From Arcticibacterium sp047623945 (GTDB taxonomy: Bacteria; Bacteroidota; Bacteroidia; Cytophagales; Spirosomataceae), in NCBI GenBank assembly GCA_047623945.1, contig JBLHOT010000007.1, forward strand, positions 18,399-82,398: a stretch of 64,000 nt of DNA, read 5' to 3'. Numbering within the stretch: position 1 is the first letter of the stretch; each line of letters begins with the position of its first letter. A program made the position numbers and the translations under genes. The notes under the pieces were generated by a model. It was not told where the DNA came from. It saw nothing but the letters and a program-made list of their open reading frames with translations, and made no database searches. Of the stretch, positions 43,568-53,015 are shown piece by piece.

Positions 43568-45208
43568 CTAAGCTTCAAACAAGTCTTTAAATTTAAATTT
43601 CCCTCCATCAAAAAGCCCTTTATCCGAAAGTTTTAGTGATGGTATTACCAACAGTGCCATAAAAGAAAGTGACATAAATGGAGCAGATAAGGTAGCACCT
43701 AATTGCTCCTTAGAAAATTGGTCTATCTGCTCATAGTCGAGTGCTACCTCCTCCACACTTTTATCACTCATTAAACCCGCAATAGGTAAACCCAAAACAC
43801 CCATTTTTTCTTCAGAAACCGCCGAAATCCCTCCACGCTCTCTAATGACCAAATTAATAGCCTCTGAAATGGCTCTATCATCTACGCCCACAGCAATAAT
43901 ATTATGTGAATCATGTGCCACCGAAGAGGCAATAGCCCCGTTTCTCAGGCCAAATCCATGGATAAAAGCTATAGCTGGCTCACTTTTTTGATAACGATTA
44001 TAAACAACCATTTTCAGTACGTCATACGCTATATCAGAAACCACCTCATTTCCTTCAAGTTTTGGAGATAGAGAAAGGGCATCTGTAATTAACTGACCAT
44101 CATTTACTTTAATGACATTCATCTTATGCCCAGAGCCGTCTTCTAGTACTTTTAAATCTTCTGGATTTATATTTTCAGCTTCAAAATTATTGATAACCTT
44201 ACTGGTAGTTTCGTGTAATAAACTTTGACCATTTACGGCTACTAATTTACCATTGACGTACGTCTCTAATACTTGAAAATCCTCTAAATCTTGAACCCTA
44301 ATAAAGTCAGCTTCATGACCTTCTAATAGGAGACCTATAGGTAGGCTATAATGCTTAACAGGATTTAACGATGCCATCCTCAAAGCTTGAAATAACCCTA
44401 CTCCGCTCTTCAGTGCTCTAGCTACCAGCTTATTAATATGGCCTCTGAGTAATTCATCTGGATGTTTGTCATCTGAACAAAACATCATCTGATGTGACCA
44501 ATCTTTGGCTAAAGGAATAAGGGCTTCAAAGTTTTTGGCAGCACTTCCCTCTCTAATAAGCACCTTCACGCCTAGTTTTAATTTTTCTTCAGCTTCTTCA
44601 TAGGTGAAGCACTCATGATCCGTACTAATGCCCTGACTAAAGTATTTTACTGCGTCATCTCCCATAAGTCCGGGAGCATGTCCATCAATTGGTTTCCCTA
44701 GTTCCTTCGCTATTTCAAGTTTTTTCATGACCTCTTCATCTTGATAAATCACACCAGGAAAATTCATCATTTCTGCCAGATATGAAATCTCTGGCCGGCT
44801 TAACAAATCCCTTATTCCTTCAGCATCTATCACCGCTCCAGACGTCTCAAAAGAGGTAGCTGGCACACAAGAAGGGGCCCCAAAGGCAACTTTAAAGGGT
44901 GTTTGAGCAGCATCTTCCAGCATATACTCCACACCTTCTATTCCTAAAACATTGGCTATCTCGTGGGGGTCAGACACGGAACCGATGGTGCCGTGGCAGA
45001 GAGCTATTTTCCCAAATGCAGCAGGGCTCAACATGGAGCTTTCTATGTGTACGTGGGCATCTACAAAACCAGGTAACAAGTAGCTTTCTCCAGCTTTCTC
45101 CTCTCCTAGATTTTTTATAGTAAAGACTCTTCCATCTTTTAGAATGAGCTCTCCAAAATGAATGCTTTCATCAAAAATATTGACAATGTTTCCTTGTATT
45201 ACCTGCAT
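43568..45208 (-). CDS. ade: Adenine deaminase
   Basis: About 546 residues from the ATG at 45208 (MQVIQGNIVNIFDES); the open frame starts 35 codons earlier, but that part overlaps a strong hairpin and lacks family similarity. Metal ligands sit in LPGFVDAHVHIESSML, and further blocks are GTIGSVSDPHEIANVLG, GHAPGLMGDD and CSDDKHPDEL. It converts adenine to hypoxanthine and ammonia. It is followed after 2 bases by argB. Confidence 0.92.
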   Translation of the reverse strand: MQVIQGNIVNIFDESIHFGELILKDGRVFTIKNLGEEKAGESYLLPGFVDAHVHIESSMLSPAAFGKIALCHGTIGSVSDPHEIANVLGIEGVEYMLEDAAQTPFKVAFGAPSCVPATSFETSGAVIDAEGIRDLLSRPEISYLAEMMNFPGVIYQDEEVMKKLEIAKELGKPIDGHAPGLMGDDAVKYFSQGISTDHECFTYEEAEEKLKLGVKVLIREGSAAKNFEALIPLAKDWSHQMMFCSDDKHPDELLRGHINKLVARALKSGVGLFQALRMASLNPVKHYSLPIGLLLEGHEADFIRVQDLEDFQVLETYVNGKLVAVNGQSLLHETTSKVINNFEAENINPEDLKVLEDGSGHKMNVIKVNDGQLITDALSLSPKLEGNEVVSDIAYDVLKMVVYNRYQKSEPAIAFIHGFGLRNGAIASSVAHDSHNIIAVGVDDRAISEAINLVIRERGGISAVSEEKMGVLGLPIAGLMSDKSVEEVALDYEQIDQFSKEQLGATLSAPFMSLSFMALLVIPSLKLSDKGLFDGGKFKFKDLFEA

Positions 45209-45267
45209 TTTAAGCATTTTATGAGTGGCAAATTTATGAAATCCCAAGGCAATAGTGAACCAGACAC

Positions 45268-45303
45268 TAAAATGGTCATTGAAGACATTCAATGACCATT
45301 TTA
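45268..45303. repeat. Perfect 16-bp inverted repeat with 4-base loop between recQ and ade
   Basis: TAAAATGGTCATTGAA (45268-45283), loop GACA, then the exact reverse complement (45288-45303). It lies 20 bases beyond the recQ stop and 59 bases before the ade start codon. There is no long T-run after it, but the arm itself ends in ATTTTA. It may terminate recQ transcription, protect mRNA ends, or be a mobile palindromic element. Confidence 0.7.
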
Positions 45304-45323
45304 ATAACCACATTTGTGACAGT

Positions 45324-47603
45324 CTAGTTGGCCACTTCGCTCAAAAACTTCACTCTAATAAGTCGAATATCATCTTCTGTTACTTCTTCTTCGTAATCCT
45401 CAAATTCGGCCAAAGCCTCATCAATTCCATCGGAAGCTGAACTCATGAAGTACTCAAACAAATCGTCTTGCTTGTCTTCATCCATTTCTTCCTCTAAGTA
45501 ATAGTTTATATTGAGTTTTGTACCAGAGTAGCAGATATTCTCTATCTCAGTAAGTAGCTCGTCAAACGTTATCTTTAAGGAGTCTGCAATTTCCGGCAAG
45601 CTCACTTTTCTGTCTACCTGCTGAATGATAACAATCTTAGACTTAGACTTATTTACCGCGGATTTAATAACAAAATCCTGAGTGATTTCTATATCATTCT
45701 CTTCTACATATTCGGCTATCAGGTCTATGAAGGCTTGACCAAACTTCTTGGCCTTACCCATTCCCACACCTTGAATCTGCGTAAGAGACTCAATATTTAC
45801 GGGATATACAGTAGCCATTTCTAATAGTGATGGCTCCTGAAAAACAGCATATGGAGGTATGTTATGTGAGTCACCTACTCGCTTACAGAGGCCTTTCAGC
45901 ATATCCAAAAGCACTTCATCCGCAGCGGCACCTCCTCCAGCTGGTAACGATGACTGAATTTCGTCATCACGGCTACCTTCTGCATCTGAGAGATCATGAT
46001 CGTCACGCATTTCTATACTGACAGGTTTCCCCAAAAAAGCCCTCCCTTTATCGGAGATTTTAACGACGCCATAATTCTCTATGTCCTTTTCAATAAGCCC
46101 ATAAACCATTAATTGACGAAGTACAGAAACCCATCTATCTGTAGGGCCAAACTTCTCTTTCTCTGTATCATCTTTGCCGTTAGGCTTATAGAAGTTTACT
46201 TTATCGTTTTTGAAAAACTCCAATCCTGCACCAAACTCCTTTAATTTATGGTGATCATGGCTTTCTATATAATCGTTCTTTGAAGTATTCGCGGTTAACA
46301 AGTCACCGATATGCTGCAATGAGAAACGCTCTTCGGTAACTTTAATAGCGGTGAGTGCCAAAACAACTTCATCCTTTACTTCAAAAGACTTGGATTTGCC
46401 ATTACAGTTATCACAGAAACCGCAGTCCTCGTCCATATACTCTCCGAAATAACCCAATAACTGTCGTCTTCTACAGACGCCAAGGGTGGAGTAAGAAACG
46501 ATTTCCATCAAAAGGGCCTTGGCGTTTTCACGCTCCACCACCGTTTTATCTTTATTAAATTTCTCTAGTTTTAAGACATCATCATAAGCATAAAACATAA
46601 GACAATGCCCGTCTAGGCCATCTCGTCCGGCTCTTCCTGTTTCCTGATAATATCCTTCCAGCGATTTAGGAGCATCATAGTGCACCACAAATCTTACGTC
46701 AGGCTTATCGATACCCATTCCAAAGGCAATCGTGGCACATACCACGTCACAGTCACCTTTTAAGAAGGCGTCTTGATTTTTCACACGCACATCCGGATCT
46801 AAACCCGCATGATATGGAACGGCATTGATCCCATTCACAGCTAAAAGGCTAGCGATTTCTTCTACCTTCTTTCTACTCAAACAATAGACAATTCCGCTTT
46901 TCCCTTTATGCTGGCTAACAAACTGCAGCAGTTTCTTTTTAGGATTTATCTTCGGCCATACTTCGTAGTATAAATTAGCTCTATTAAAGGAAGTTTTGAA
47001 GAGTGTAGAATCATCCATATCAAGGTTTTTCTTGATATCCATCTGTACCTTTGGCGTGGCCGTTGCAGTTAAAGCTATAATAGGCAGATTTATATTTATA
47101 CTCTCTATAATGCTTCTAATCTTCCTATACTCCGGCCTAAAATCATGGCCCCATTCAGAAATACAATGAGCCTCATCTACAGCCACAAAAGACAAATTAG
47201 CCTTCTTTAGGAATACTAGATTATCTTCCTTAGTAAGTGACTCTGGTGCTATGTAAAGCAATTTACAATCTCCTGCCAGGACATCCTTTTTAACCCGAGT
47301 CATCTCGGATTTATTAAGCGTGGAATTTAAAAACTGGGCATTTATCCCAAAGGCGTTCATTTGGTCTACCTGATTTTTCATCAAGGCTATTAAAGGACTA
47401 ATAACCACAGCGGTGCCATCTAGCGTTATAGCAGGCAACTGATAACAGAGCGACTTGCCCGCTCCCGTAGGCATTATCACAAATGTGTTTTTACCAGAAA
47501 CCACACTATGTATTATCTTTTCTTGCTCGCCTCTGAATTTATCAAAACCAAAAACCTCTTTAAGGTTTTTCTTTAGTTTGTTATCGATGTTAATGTCAAT
47601 CAT
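45324..47603 (-). CDS. recQ: ATP-dependent DNA helicase RecQ
   Basis: A protein of 759 residues: Walker A in MPTGAGKSLCYQLPA, DEAH box in VAVDEAHCISEWGHDFRPEY, motif VI in YYQETGRAGRDG, a zinc site CRRRQLLGYFGEYMDEDCGF followed by CDNC, a winged helix, and an HRDC domain (IPPYAVFQEPSLLEMATVYP). An acidic tail of about 100 residues follows. It unwinds DNA 3' to 5' in recombinational repair. It is divergent from kdsD, an arrangement common in this phylum. Confidence 0.95.
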   Translation of the reverse strand: MIDINIDNKLKKNLKEVFGFDKFRGEQEKIIHSVVSGKNTFVIMPTGAGKSLCYQLPAITLDGTAVVISPLIALMKNQVDQMNAFGINAQFLNSTLNKSEMTRVKKDVLAGDCKLLYIAPESLTKEDNLVFLKKANLSFVAVDEAHCISEWGHDFRPEYRKIRSIIESININLPIIALTATATPKVQMDIKKNLDMDDSTLFKTSFNRANLYYEVWPKINPKKKLLQFVSQHKGKSGIVYCLSRKKVEEIASLLAVNGINAVPYHAGLDPDVRVKNQDAFLKGDCDVVCATIAFGMGIDKPDVRFVVHYDAPKSLEGYYQETGRAGRDGLDGHCLMFYAYDDVLKLEKFNKDKTVVERENAKALLMEIVSYSTLGVCRRRQLLGYFGEYMDEDCGFCDNCNGKSKSFEVKDEVVLALTAIKVTEERFSLQHIGDLLTANTSKNDYIESHDHHKLKEFGAGLEFFKNDKVNFYKPNGKDDTEKEKFGPTDRWVSVLRQLMVYGLIEKDIENYGVVKISDKGRAFLGKPVSIEMRDDHDLSDAEGSRDDEIQSSLPAGGGAAADEVLLDMLKGLCKRVGDSHNIPPYAVFQEPSLLEMATVYPVNIESLTQIQGVGMGKAKKFGQAFIDLIAEYVEENDIEITQDFVIKSAVNKSKSKIVIIQQVDRKVSLPEIADSLKITFDELLTEIENICYSGTKLNINYYLEEEMDEDKQDDLFEYFMSSASDGIDEALAEFEDYEEEVTEDDIRLIRVKFLSEVAN

Positions 47604-47734
47604 TATAAATTTCTAAGTAAATACTCCACCTTCCTCACCAGTGAGGGAACTTCTACACTACCGTATTTAAATTTAACCAAAAAAACTAAGGACTTGGCTT
47701 TTTGAATCAATTTCGTATTGGGAGTTCCGTATTT

Positions 47735-47761
47735 TTTGAAACAAAAGATTTTATACTTTTG
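47735..47761 (+). promoter_or_regulatory. Promoter of kdsD
   Basis: TACTTTTG at 47754-47761 matches the -7 form TAnnTTTG. A TTTG at 47735-47738 is a candidate -33 element, though the 15-base spacing is shorter than the usual 19. The GTG start is 26 bases downstream. Confidence 0.5.
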
Positions 47762-47787
47762 CCGCTTACATCTTTTAAAATTATTAA

Positions 47788-48762
47788 GTGGATACGAATA
47801 TAAATAAAAAAATTATTGCCCTAGCCAAAAATGTCCTTTCGGCTGAGTCAGAGGCAATAGAATCTTTGAAAAGTTCTATTGACGACAACTTCTTAAACGC
47901 TATTTCGCTGATAATCAATTCAAAAGGAAAAGTGGTATTGACGGGAATAGGAAAAAGTGCTATCGTAGCTCAAAAAATTTCTGCCACCTTTAATTCTACA
48001 GGCCAATCCTCTGTTTATATGCATGCCGTAGATGCCCTTCATGGAGACATTGGCATATTGCACAAAACCGATATCGTCATTTGTCTATCAAAAAGTGGAG
48101 ATAGTCCAGAAATTATTAATTTAATACCTCATATAAAGAGACTTAAATGTCCACTCATTGCTATTACTGGCAATACTAAATCAGCTCTTTCAAAGGCTTC
48201 AAATTGTACTTTAGATGTTTTTGTCACCAAGGAAGCTTGCATTAATAACTTGGCACCTACCACTTCAACTACAGTAGCCATGGCCATGGGAGATGCTTTG
48301 GCAGTTTGTCTTATGGAAATGAGAAATTTTCGAGAAAAAGATTTTGCATGCAATCATCCTCTAGGAAATTTAGGCAAAAAAATGAATCTAACAGTGGGTG
48401 ACATTTATCCGAATAATGCAATTCCTGTGATTAAGCAAAATGCTGATATAAAAGAGGTAATCTTAGAGATTTCATCAAAAAGGCTTGGAGCTTCGGCGGT
48501 AGTGGATGGAGCGGACAACCTTGTAGGAATCATCACAGATGGTGACTTGAGAAGAATGCTCAACACACATCAGGATTTCAGCCACTTAAGTGCCCAAAAT
48601 ATTATGACTTCCTCGCCCAAAACAATAAGCTCTACCGCTCTGGGTACTTCGGCCTTAGATTTTATGCGAAAGAATAGCATTACTCAACTCATAGTAGAGG
48701 AAAATGGTAAAGTACTTGGCTTTATACATCTGCATGATCTCCTCAGAGAAGGTTTGGCTTAA
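47788..48762 (+). CDS. kdsD: Arabinose-5-phosphate isomerase (KpsF/GutQ/KdsD family)
   Basis: A protein of 324 residues from a GTG start. It has a SIS domain (VVLTGIGKSAIVAQKISATF, HGDIGILHKTD, CLSKSGDSPEI, then PTTSTTVAMAMGDALAV) and two CBS domains after residue 205 (LVGIITDGDLRRML, VLGFIHLHDLLREG). It turns ribulose 5-phosphate into arabinose 5-phosphate, the first step of Kdo synthesis for lipopolysaccharide. The promoter lies in the 184-bp divergent gap to recQ. Confidence 0.92.
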   Translation: MDTNINKKIIALAKNVLSAESEAIESLKSSIDDNFLNAISLIINSKGKVVLTGIGKSAIVAQKISATFNSTGQSSVYMHAVDALHGDIGILHKTDIVICLSKSGDSPEIINLIPHIKRLKCPLIAITGNTKSALSKASNCTLDVFVTKEACINNLAPTTSTTVAMAMGDALAVCLMEMRNFREKDFACNHPLGNLGKKMNLTVGDIYPNNAIPVIKQNADIKEVILEISSKRLGASAVVDGADNLVGIITDGDLRRMLNTHQDFSHLSAQNIMTSSPKTISSTALGTSALDFMRKNSITQLIVEENGKVLGFIHLHDLLREGLA

Positions 48763-48853
48763 GTTAAGATTCAGAAGGTCTGGATTTTCTTGGCTATACC
48801 GTTAATCCCAATATTTCTTCCTTGTTTTGTTTATCTAGATATACGAAATCACC

Positions 48854-50446
48854 ATGCGTCAGACAGACTTTTTAGTAATAGGTTCAGGAATAGCGGGTTT
48901 AAGTTTCGCCCTTAGGGCGGCAAAAAAAGGTAAGGTGCTGGTTTTAACCAAAGTTAATGCAGAAGAAACTAACACTAAATACGCTCAAGGTGGCATAGCT
49001 GCTGTTTTTGACCCTGAAGTGGATACGTACGAAAAGCACATACAAGACACACTAATTGCGGGTGATGGCCTCTGTGATAGAGAAATTGTGGAAATAGTAA
49101 TTAGAGAAGGTCCAGATAGAATCAGAGAGCTGATTGAGTATGGGGCTAATTTTGACAAAGACGAAGATGGGTCTTACGATTTGACCCGTGAGGGTGGCCA
49201 TTCCGAAAAAAGAATCTTGCATTATAAAGATATTACGGGATGGGAAATTGAACGAGCTCTTTTAGAAGAAGTTTCTAAGAACCCTAACATTGAGATACTT
49301 ACGCATTATTATGCCATAGAACTTCTTACCCAGCATCACATGGGTATTGAAATTACTCGTGAGACAAAGAGTGTGACCTGCTATGGCATTTATGCTCTAG
49401 ATGTAAACTCTGGTAAGGTGGATAAAATCTTATCCAAAATGACATTGATGGCTACTGGTGGTGCTGGACATATTTATGCGGCCACCACTAATCCAGTTAT
49501 TGCTACTGGAGATGGTATAGCCATGATTTATAGGGCAAAGGGTAAAGTTAGGGATATGGAAATGATACAGTTTCACCCCACAAGTTTATATAACCCCGGC
49601 TCTTTCCCAAGTTTTCTTGTTACAGAAGCCGTCAGAGGCGAAGGTGGTGTATTGCGAGACAAAAAGGGTCGTGAATTCATGTATGATTATGATGAGCGGG
49701 GTTCTTTAGCCCCTAGAGATATAGTGGCTCGTGGCATAGATGCAGAAATGAAAAAATCTGGTGAAGAGTTTGTGTATCTAGACATTAGCCATAAGTCTAA
49801 GGAGATGATTCTAGATCATTTCCCAAACATTTATAAAAAATGCTTGTCTGTGGGAATAGACATGACCAAAGACTACATTCCAGTAACGCCAGCAGCACAC
49901 TACCTATGTGGAGGAATCATGGTGGGTGTGGACGGACTGTCTAGCATCGGTAATTTATTTGCCTGTGGAGAATGCTCTTCGTCTGGACTTCACGGTGCTA
50001 ATAGGCTTGCATCTAATTCTTTAGTAGAAGCTGCTGTGTTTGGGACTCGTATTGCCCAAACTGCTCTAGACACCGTAGAAGGTTTAGAATTTAATACCCA
50101 GATTCCTGACTGGGACGAGTTTGGTGCTCTTCAGCCCAAAGAAGAGGTATTAGTTACGCACAATCTACGTGAACTCCAGAGGATGATGTCTGACTATGTG
50201 GGTATAGTACGCTCAGATTTTAGACTAGAAAGAGCCATGAGAAGGCTACAATTACTGAAAGATGAGACTGAAGAATTTTACAAAAAAACAAAGATTTCGG
50301 TGAAGCTTTGTGAGCTACGTAACCTCATTTTATGTGCAGAAATGGTAATTAAATCTGCCCAGTCTAGAAAGGAAAGCAGGGGCCTACATTTCACTACAGA
50401 TTACCCCTATAAGCTAGGCGGAAAACCAGAGAACTCTATACTTTAA
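48854..50446 (+). CDS. nadB: L-aspartate oxidase
   Basis: A flavoprotein of 530 residues: the FAD motif FLVIGSGIAGLSFALRAA, TKYAQGGIAAVFD, REGGHSEKRILHYKDITG, and the active-site region MEMIQFHPTSLY with AHYLCGGIMVG. The C-terminal RKESRGLHFTTDYP distinguishes it as NadB and not a succinate dehydrogenase subunit. It makes iminoaspartate for NAD synthesis. nadA and nadC are not beside it. It ends 12 bases before the convergent helicase gene. Confidence 0.92.
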   Translation: MRQTDFLVIGSGIAGLSFALRAAKKGKVLVLTKVNAEETNTKYAQGGIAAVFDPEVDTYEKHIQDTLIAGDGLCDREIVEIVIREGPDRIRELIEYGANFDKDEDGSYDLTREGGHSEKRILHYKDITGWEIERALLEEVSKNPNIEILTHYYAIELLTQHHMGIEITRETKSVTCYGIYALDVNSGKVDKILSKMTLMATGGAGHIYAATTNPVIATGDGIAMIYRAKGKVRDMEMIQFHPTSLYNPGSFPSFLVTEAVRGEGGVLRDKKGREFMYDYDERGSLAPRDIVARGIDAEMKKSGEEFVYLDISHKSKEMILDHFPNIYKKCLSVGIDMTKDYIPVTPAAHYLCGGIMVGVDGLSSIGNLFACGECSSSGLHGANRLASNSLVEAAVFGTRIAQTALDTVEGLEFNTQIPDWDEFGALQPKEEVLVTHNLRELQRMMSDYVGIVRSDFRLERAMRRLQLLKDETEEFYKKTKISVKLCELRNLILCAEMVIKSAQSRKESRGLHFTTDYPYKLGGKPENSIL

Positions 50447-50458
50447 CTTTCAATACTA

Positions 50459-51772
50459 TTAGATTAAGAGCGAAATCCTCACCTTCTTGGTTTTTAGTCT
50501 GGAGTTATTTAACAGTTCAACAAGTGCCTTGGCCTTAACTGTCGGCACTGCCACAAAAGCACAATCTTGTTTGAGCTCAATATTGCCTAATTCTTCTTTC
50601 GACAACTCGCCTTGCTTAAAAAACAGTCCAGCTATATCCCCTTTTGAAATTTTATCTTTCCTCCCCCCTGAGATAAATAGAGTATTCCATTTACTTTTAA
50701 TAGGACTTAGACTCTCTATTATTTCTAAAGGCTCTGCTCCTTTTATGAAATCAATCAGCACTTCCTCTTTCCATTTAAGCACATAGGCCGTTCCTTCGGC
50801 ATTCATCCTGGCCGTCCTTCCGTTTCTGTGTGTAAACTCCTCTTTTTTAGGCGGGAGCTGAAAATGAATGATATAATCTAACTCTGGAACATCTATCCCT
50901 CTGGCGGCTAAATCGGTCGCTACAAGTAGCTTATGCGTGCCATTTCTAAATTTTATCAAGGATCTTTCTCTGTCTATCTGCTCCATACCACCATAAAAAG
51001 TAGCATGCCCAATACCTTTTCTGTTTAGGTACTTGGTCACGAAATTGATGGTATCCTTTAGATTGCAAAATAGAATGCCACTGCCATCTCCCACATGGCC
51101 TAAAATCTTTCCAAGCGTATCTAGTTTATCACGTGTTGGAGACTCTACCAATCGTATTTTTAATTGGCTTTTATGCTCGCCTCCAAACTCCAGTTTTTTA
51201 GGGTTTCTAAGTCCCACAAATTCTGGAATGCTCACTTTTTGGGTAGCAGAGGTTAATATTTTCTTTTTAATGAATGGAAGCAAGGAGACAATCTCTGACA
51301 TTTCTTTTTCAAAACCCGTCTCTAGAGATTTGTCAAACTCATCCAAAACCAAGGTTTTTATAGAAGACGTATCAATATTTTCACGTCGCATGTGGTCCGC
51401 CACACGGCCGGGAGTTCCTATTAATATAGCCGGAGCACGCTTAAGCTCTAATTTGTCTTTGGTGCCAGACCTTCCACCATAAACGGCATTGGTCTTAAAA
51501 CCACTTCCCATTTCTCTTATCACCTGCTCTATCTGAATAGCCAGTTCTCTAGAAGGCACTAAAATGAGAACCTGGATATTATCTGAATCAGGATCAAGCT
51601 GATCGATAATGGGTAGCAAAAAAGCCAAGGTTTTCCCTGTACCCGTGGGTGAAAGTAGCACGACCTCGTTGGAGTTGGAAATTGCTTCAAGAGCAACTTC
51701 TTGCATGGCATTGAGTTTCTCAATCCCTAATTTCTTTAAAATCGCTGCCTGATTTTTATATCTAGATACCAT
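50459..51772 (-). CDS. DEAD-box-type RNA helicase with DbpA-like C-terminal domain
   Basis: A protein of 437 residues. Motifs are LSPTGTGKTLAFLLP (Walker A), LVPSRELAIQ, IGTPGRVADHM, LVLDEFDKSLE (DEFD in place of DEAD), SATQ in ILTSATQKV (usually SAT), and HRNGRTARM. The last 75 residues (ISKGDIAGLFFKQGELSKEE, CAFVAVPTVKAKALVELLN) match the DbpA RNA-binding domain, which binds 23S rRNA hairpin 92. A role in large-subunit ribosome assembly is likely. The motif changes are shared by relatives as far as I recall. Confidence 0.88.
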   Translation of the reverse strand: MVSRYKNQAAILKKLGIEKLNAMQEVALEAISNSNEVVLLSPTGTGKTLAFLLPIIDQLDPDSDNIQVLILVPSRELAIQIEQVIREMGSGFKTNAVYGGRSGTKDKLELKRAPAILIGTPGRVADHMRRENIDTSSIKTLVLDEFDKSLETGFEKEMSEIVSLLPFIKKKILTSATQKVSIPEFVGLRNPKKLEFGGEHKSQLKIRLVESPTRDKLDTLGKILGHVGDGSGILFCNLKDTINFVTKYLNRKGIGHATFYGGMEQIDRERSLIKFRNGTHKLLVATDLAARGIDVPELDYIIHFQLPPKKEEFTHRNGRTARMNAEGTAYVLKWKEEVLIDFIKGAEPLEIIESLSPIKSKWNTLFISGGRKDKISKGDIAGLFFKQGELSKEELGNIELKQDCAFVAVPTVKAKALVELLNNSRLKTKKVRISLLI

Positions 51773-51822
51773 TTTGCAAAGCTATTCTAAATAATTGGGC
51801 TGTGCTTTTTTAATTCAAAAAA

Positions 51823-52935
51823 TCAAGCGAATTGACGCACCACATGCTTAATATGCTCTGCATCAAAGGCCTTATTCTCCCAAGTTTCTAGTTTTTTATT
51901 CATTACCCTAAACCAGATTGGTGGAAATAATGACATCACAATCATAAGTGGATAGCCAAAAGGTAGCTGAGGGCTTTCATCAAAATGGCGGAGTACCTGA
52001 TATGGTCTGCTGGCATAAGCATGATGATCGGAGTGCCGTTGCAGATTGAAAAGTAATAGATTACTATAAAAATGATTCGCATTCCAGCTGTGAAGAGGAT
52101 TTACCTTCTCGTATCTCTCAGGCCCTATTTCTCTTCGTTGAATACCATAATGCTCCACATAATTAACAGTTTCCAATAGCAAGAATGCTATCAAGGCTTG
52201 AATAAGTAGGAAGCGAAGAATTAAACCGAAATCAACATTAAAAAACAGCACAAAGACTGAGGTCAATAGGACAAATAAAGCTACGGAAGAAAGCAAGCCC
52301 CATAAAACTTGGTTCTGCCACCATTTATCCTTTCCCTCTCTGTTATTTTGTTCTTTTTCAATATTCCAAGCACTTGCAAAGCTACCGAAGACTGTTTGTA
52401 TCCAAAAGCGGTAAATAGTTTGATTTTTCTTGGAAGTAGCTGGGTCTTTTGGCGTGGCCACATACACATGATGCCCCCTATTATGTTCCACAATAAAGTG
52501 ATAGTAACATACACTTATAAGAGCAATTTTAGAATAGATTCGGGCCAAGGAAGACTTTCTATGACCTAACTCATGAGCCACATTAATAATGGTTCCACTA
52601 TAAATACCTTGACTTACAAATAGGCCCAAAAGCTGGAAACTAGTGAGCGAGTCTGTACTTAAAACATAACAAGTCCAGACTAAAAGGAAATACTGAATAT
52701 AGACATGAGAATAAACAAGAAAGTCGAAATAACGGTTCTCTAATAAACCATCAAAGTCATCCTTGAGAACATTGTTTTTATCTTTACCAATAGCCAAGTC
52801 TATCAATGGAACCAAAGCATACGTAAAAGGAGGAACTAAATAGGTGAAAGGCTCTGCTGGCAAATAATAGCCCGCCAGAATTAACACAGGCAGTGTATAC
52901 GAAAACAAGAAACCTATCTTTTTTATATCGCTCAT
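51823..52935 (-). CDS. Alkane 1-monooxygenase (AlkB)-like membrane di-iron enzyme
   Basis: A protein of about 370 residues from the ATG at 52935 (MSDIKKIGFLF); the frame five codons earlier starts with TTG. Several membrane helices surround the histidine boxes HELGH, EHNRGHH and HSDHHA. The NYVEHYG stretch is the signature that separates alkane hydroxylases from fatty-acid desaturases. It would add oxygen to the terminal carbon of an alkane or related lipid, using rubredoxin as electron donor. No rubredoxin gene is nearby. Confidence 0.85.
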   Translation of the reverse strand: MSDIKKIGFLFSYTLPVLILAGYYLPAEPFTYLVPPFTYALVPLIDLAIGKDKNNVLKDDFDGLLENRYFDFLVYSHVYIQYFLLVWTCYVLSTDSLTSFQLLGLFVSQGIYSGTIINVAHELGHRKSSLARIYSKIALISVCYYHFIVEHNRGHHVYVATPKDPATSKKNQTIYRFWIQTVFGSFASAWNIEKEQNNREGKDKWWQNQVLWGLLSSVALFVLLTSVFVLFFNVDFGLILRFLLIQALIAFLLLETVNYVEHYGIQRREIGPERYEKVNPLHSWNANHFYSNLLLFNLQRHSDHHAYASRPYQVLRHFDESPQLPFGYPLMIVMSLFPPIWFRVMNKKLETWENKAFDAEHIKHVVRQFA

Positions 52936-53015
52936 TTTGATGAAGATCAATCAATCAAATTTAAGGATTATTCATTCATTTATATTAATTTGTAAATTGA
53001 ATCACTAACTCAATA

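Noticed and set aside
45209..45313. Upstream extension of adenine deaminase
   Set aside because: The added 35 residues overlap the perfect hairpin and do not resemble the family; a start at 45208 (or 45217) is better.
51033..51482. Open frame of 149 codons opposite the DbpA-like helicase gene
   Set aside because: It lies entirely antisense to a well-supported gene and its translation has no domain-like pattern.
50459..51772. DEFD in place of DEAD in the RNA helicase
   Set aside because: The other motifs are sound and relatives in the phylum show the same change as far as I recall, so it is not a sign of decay.
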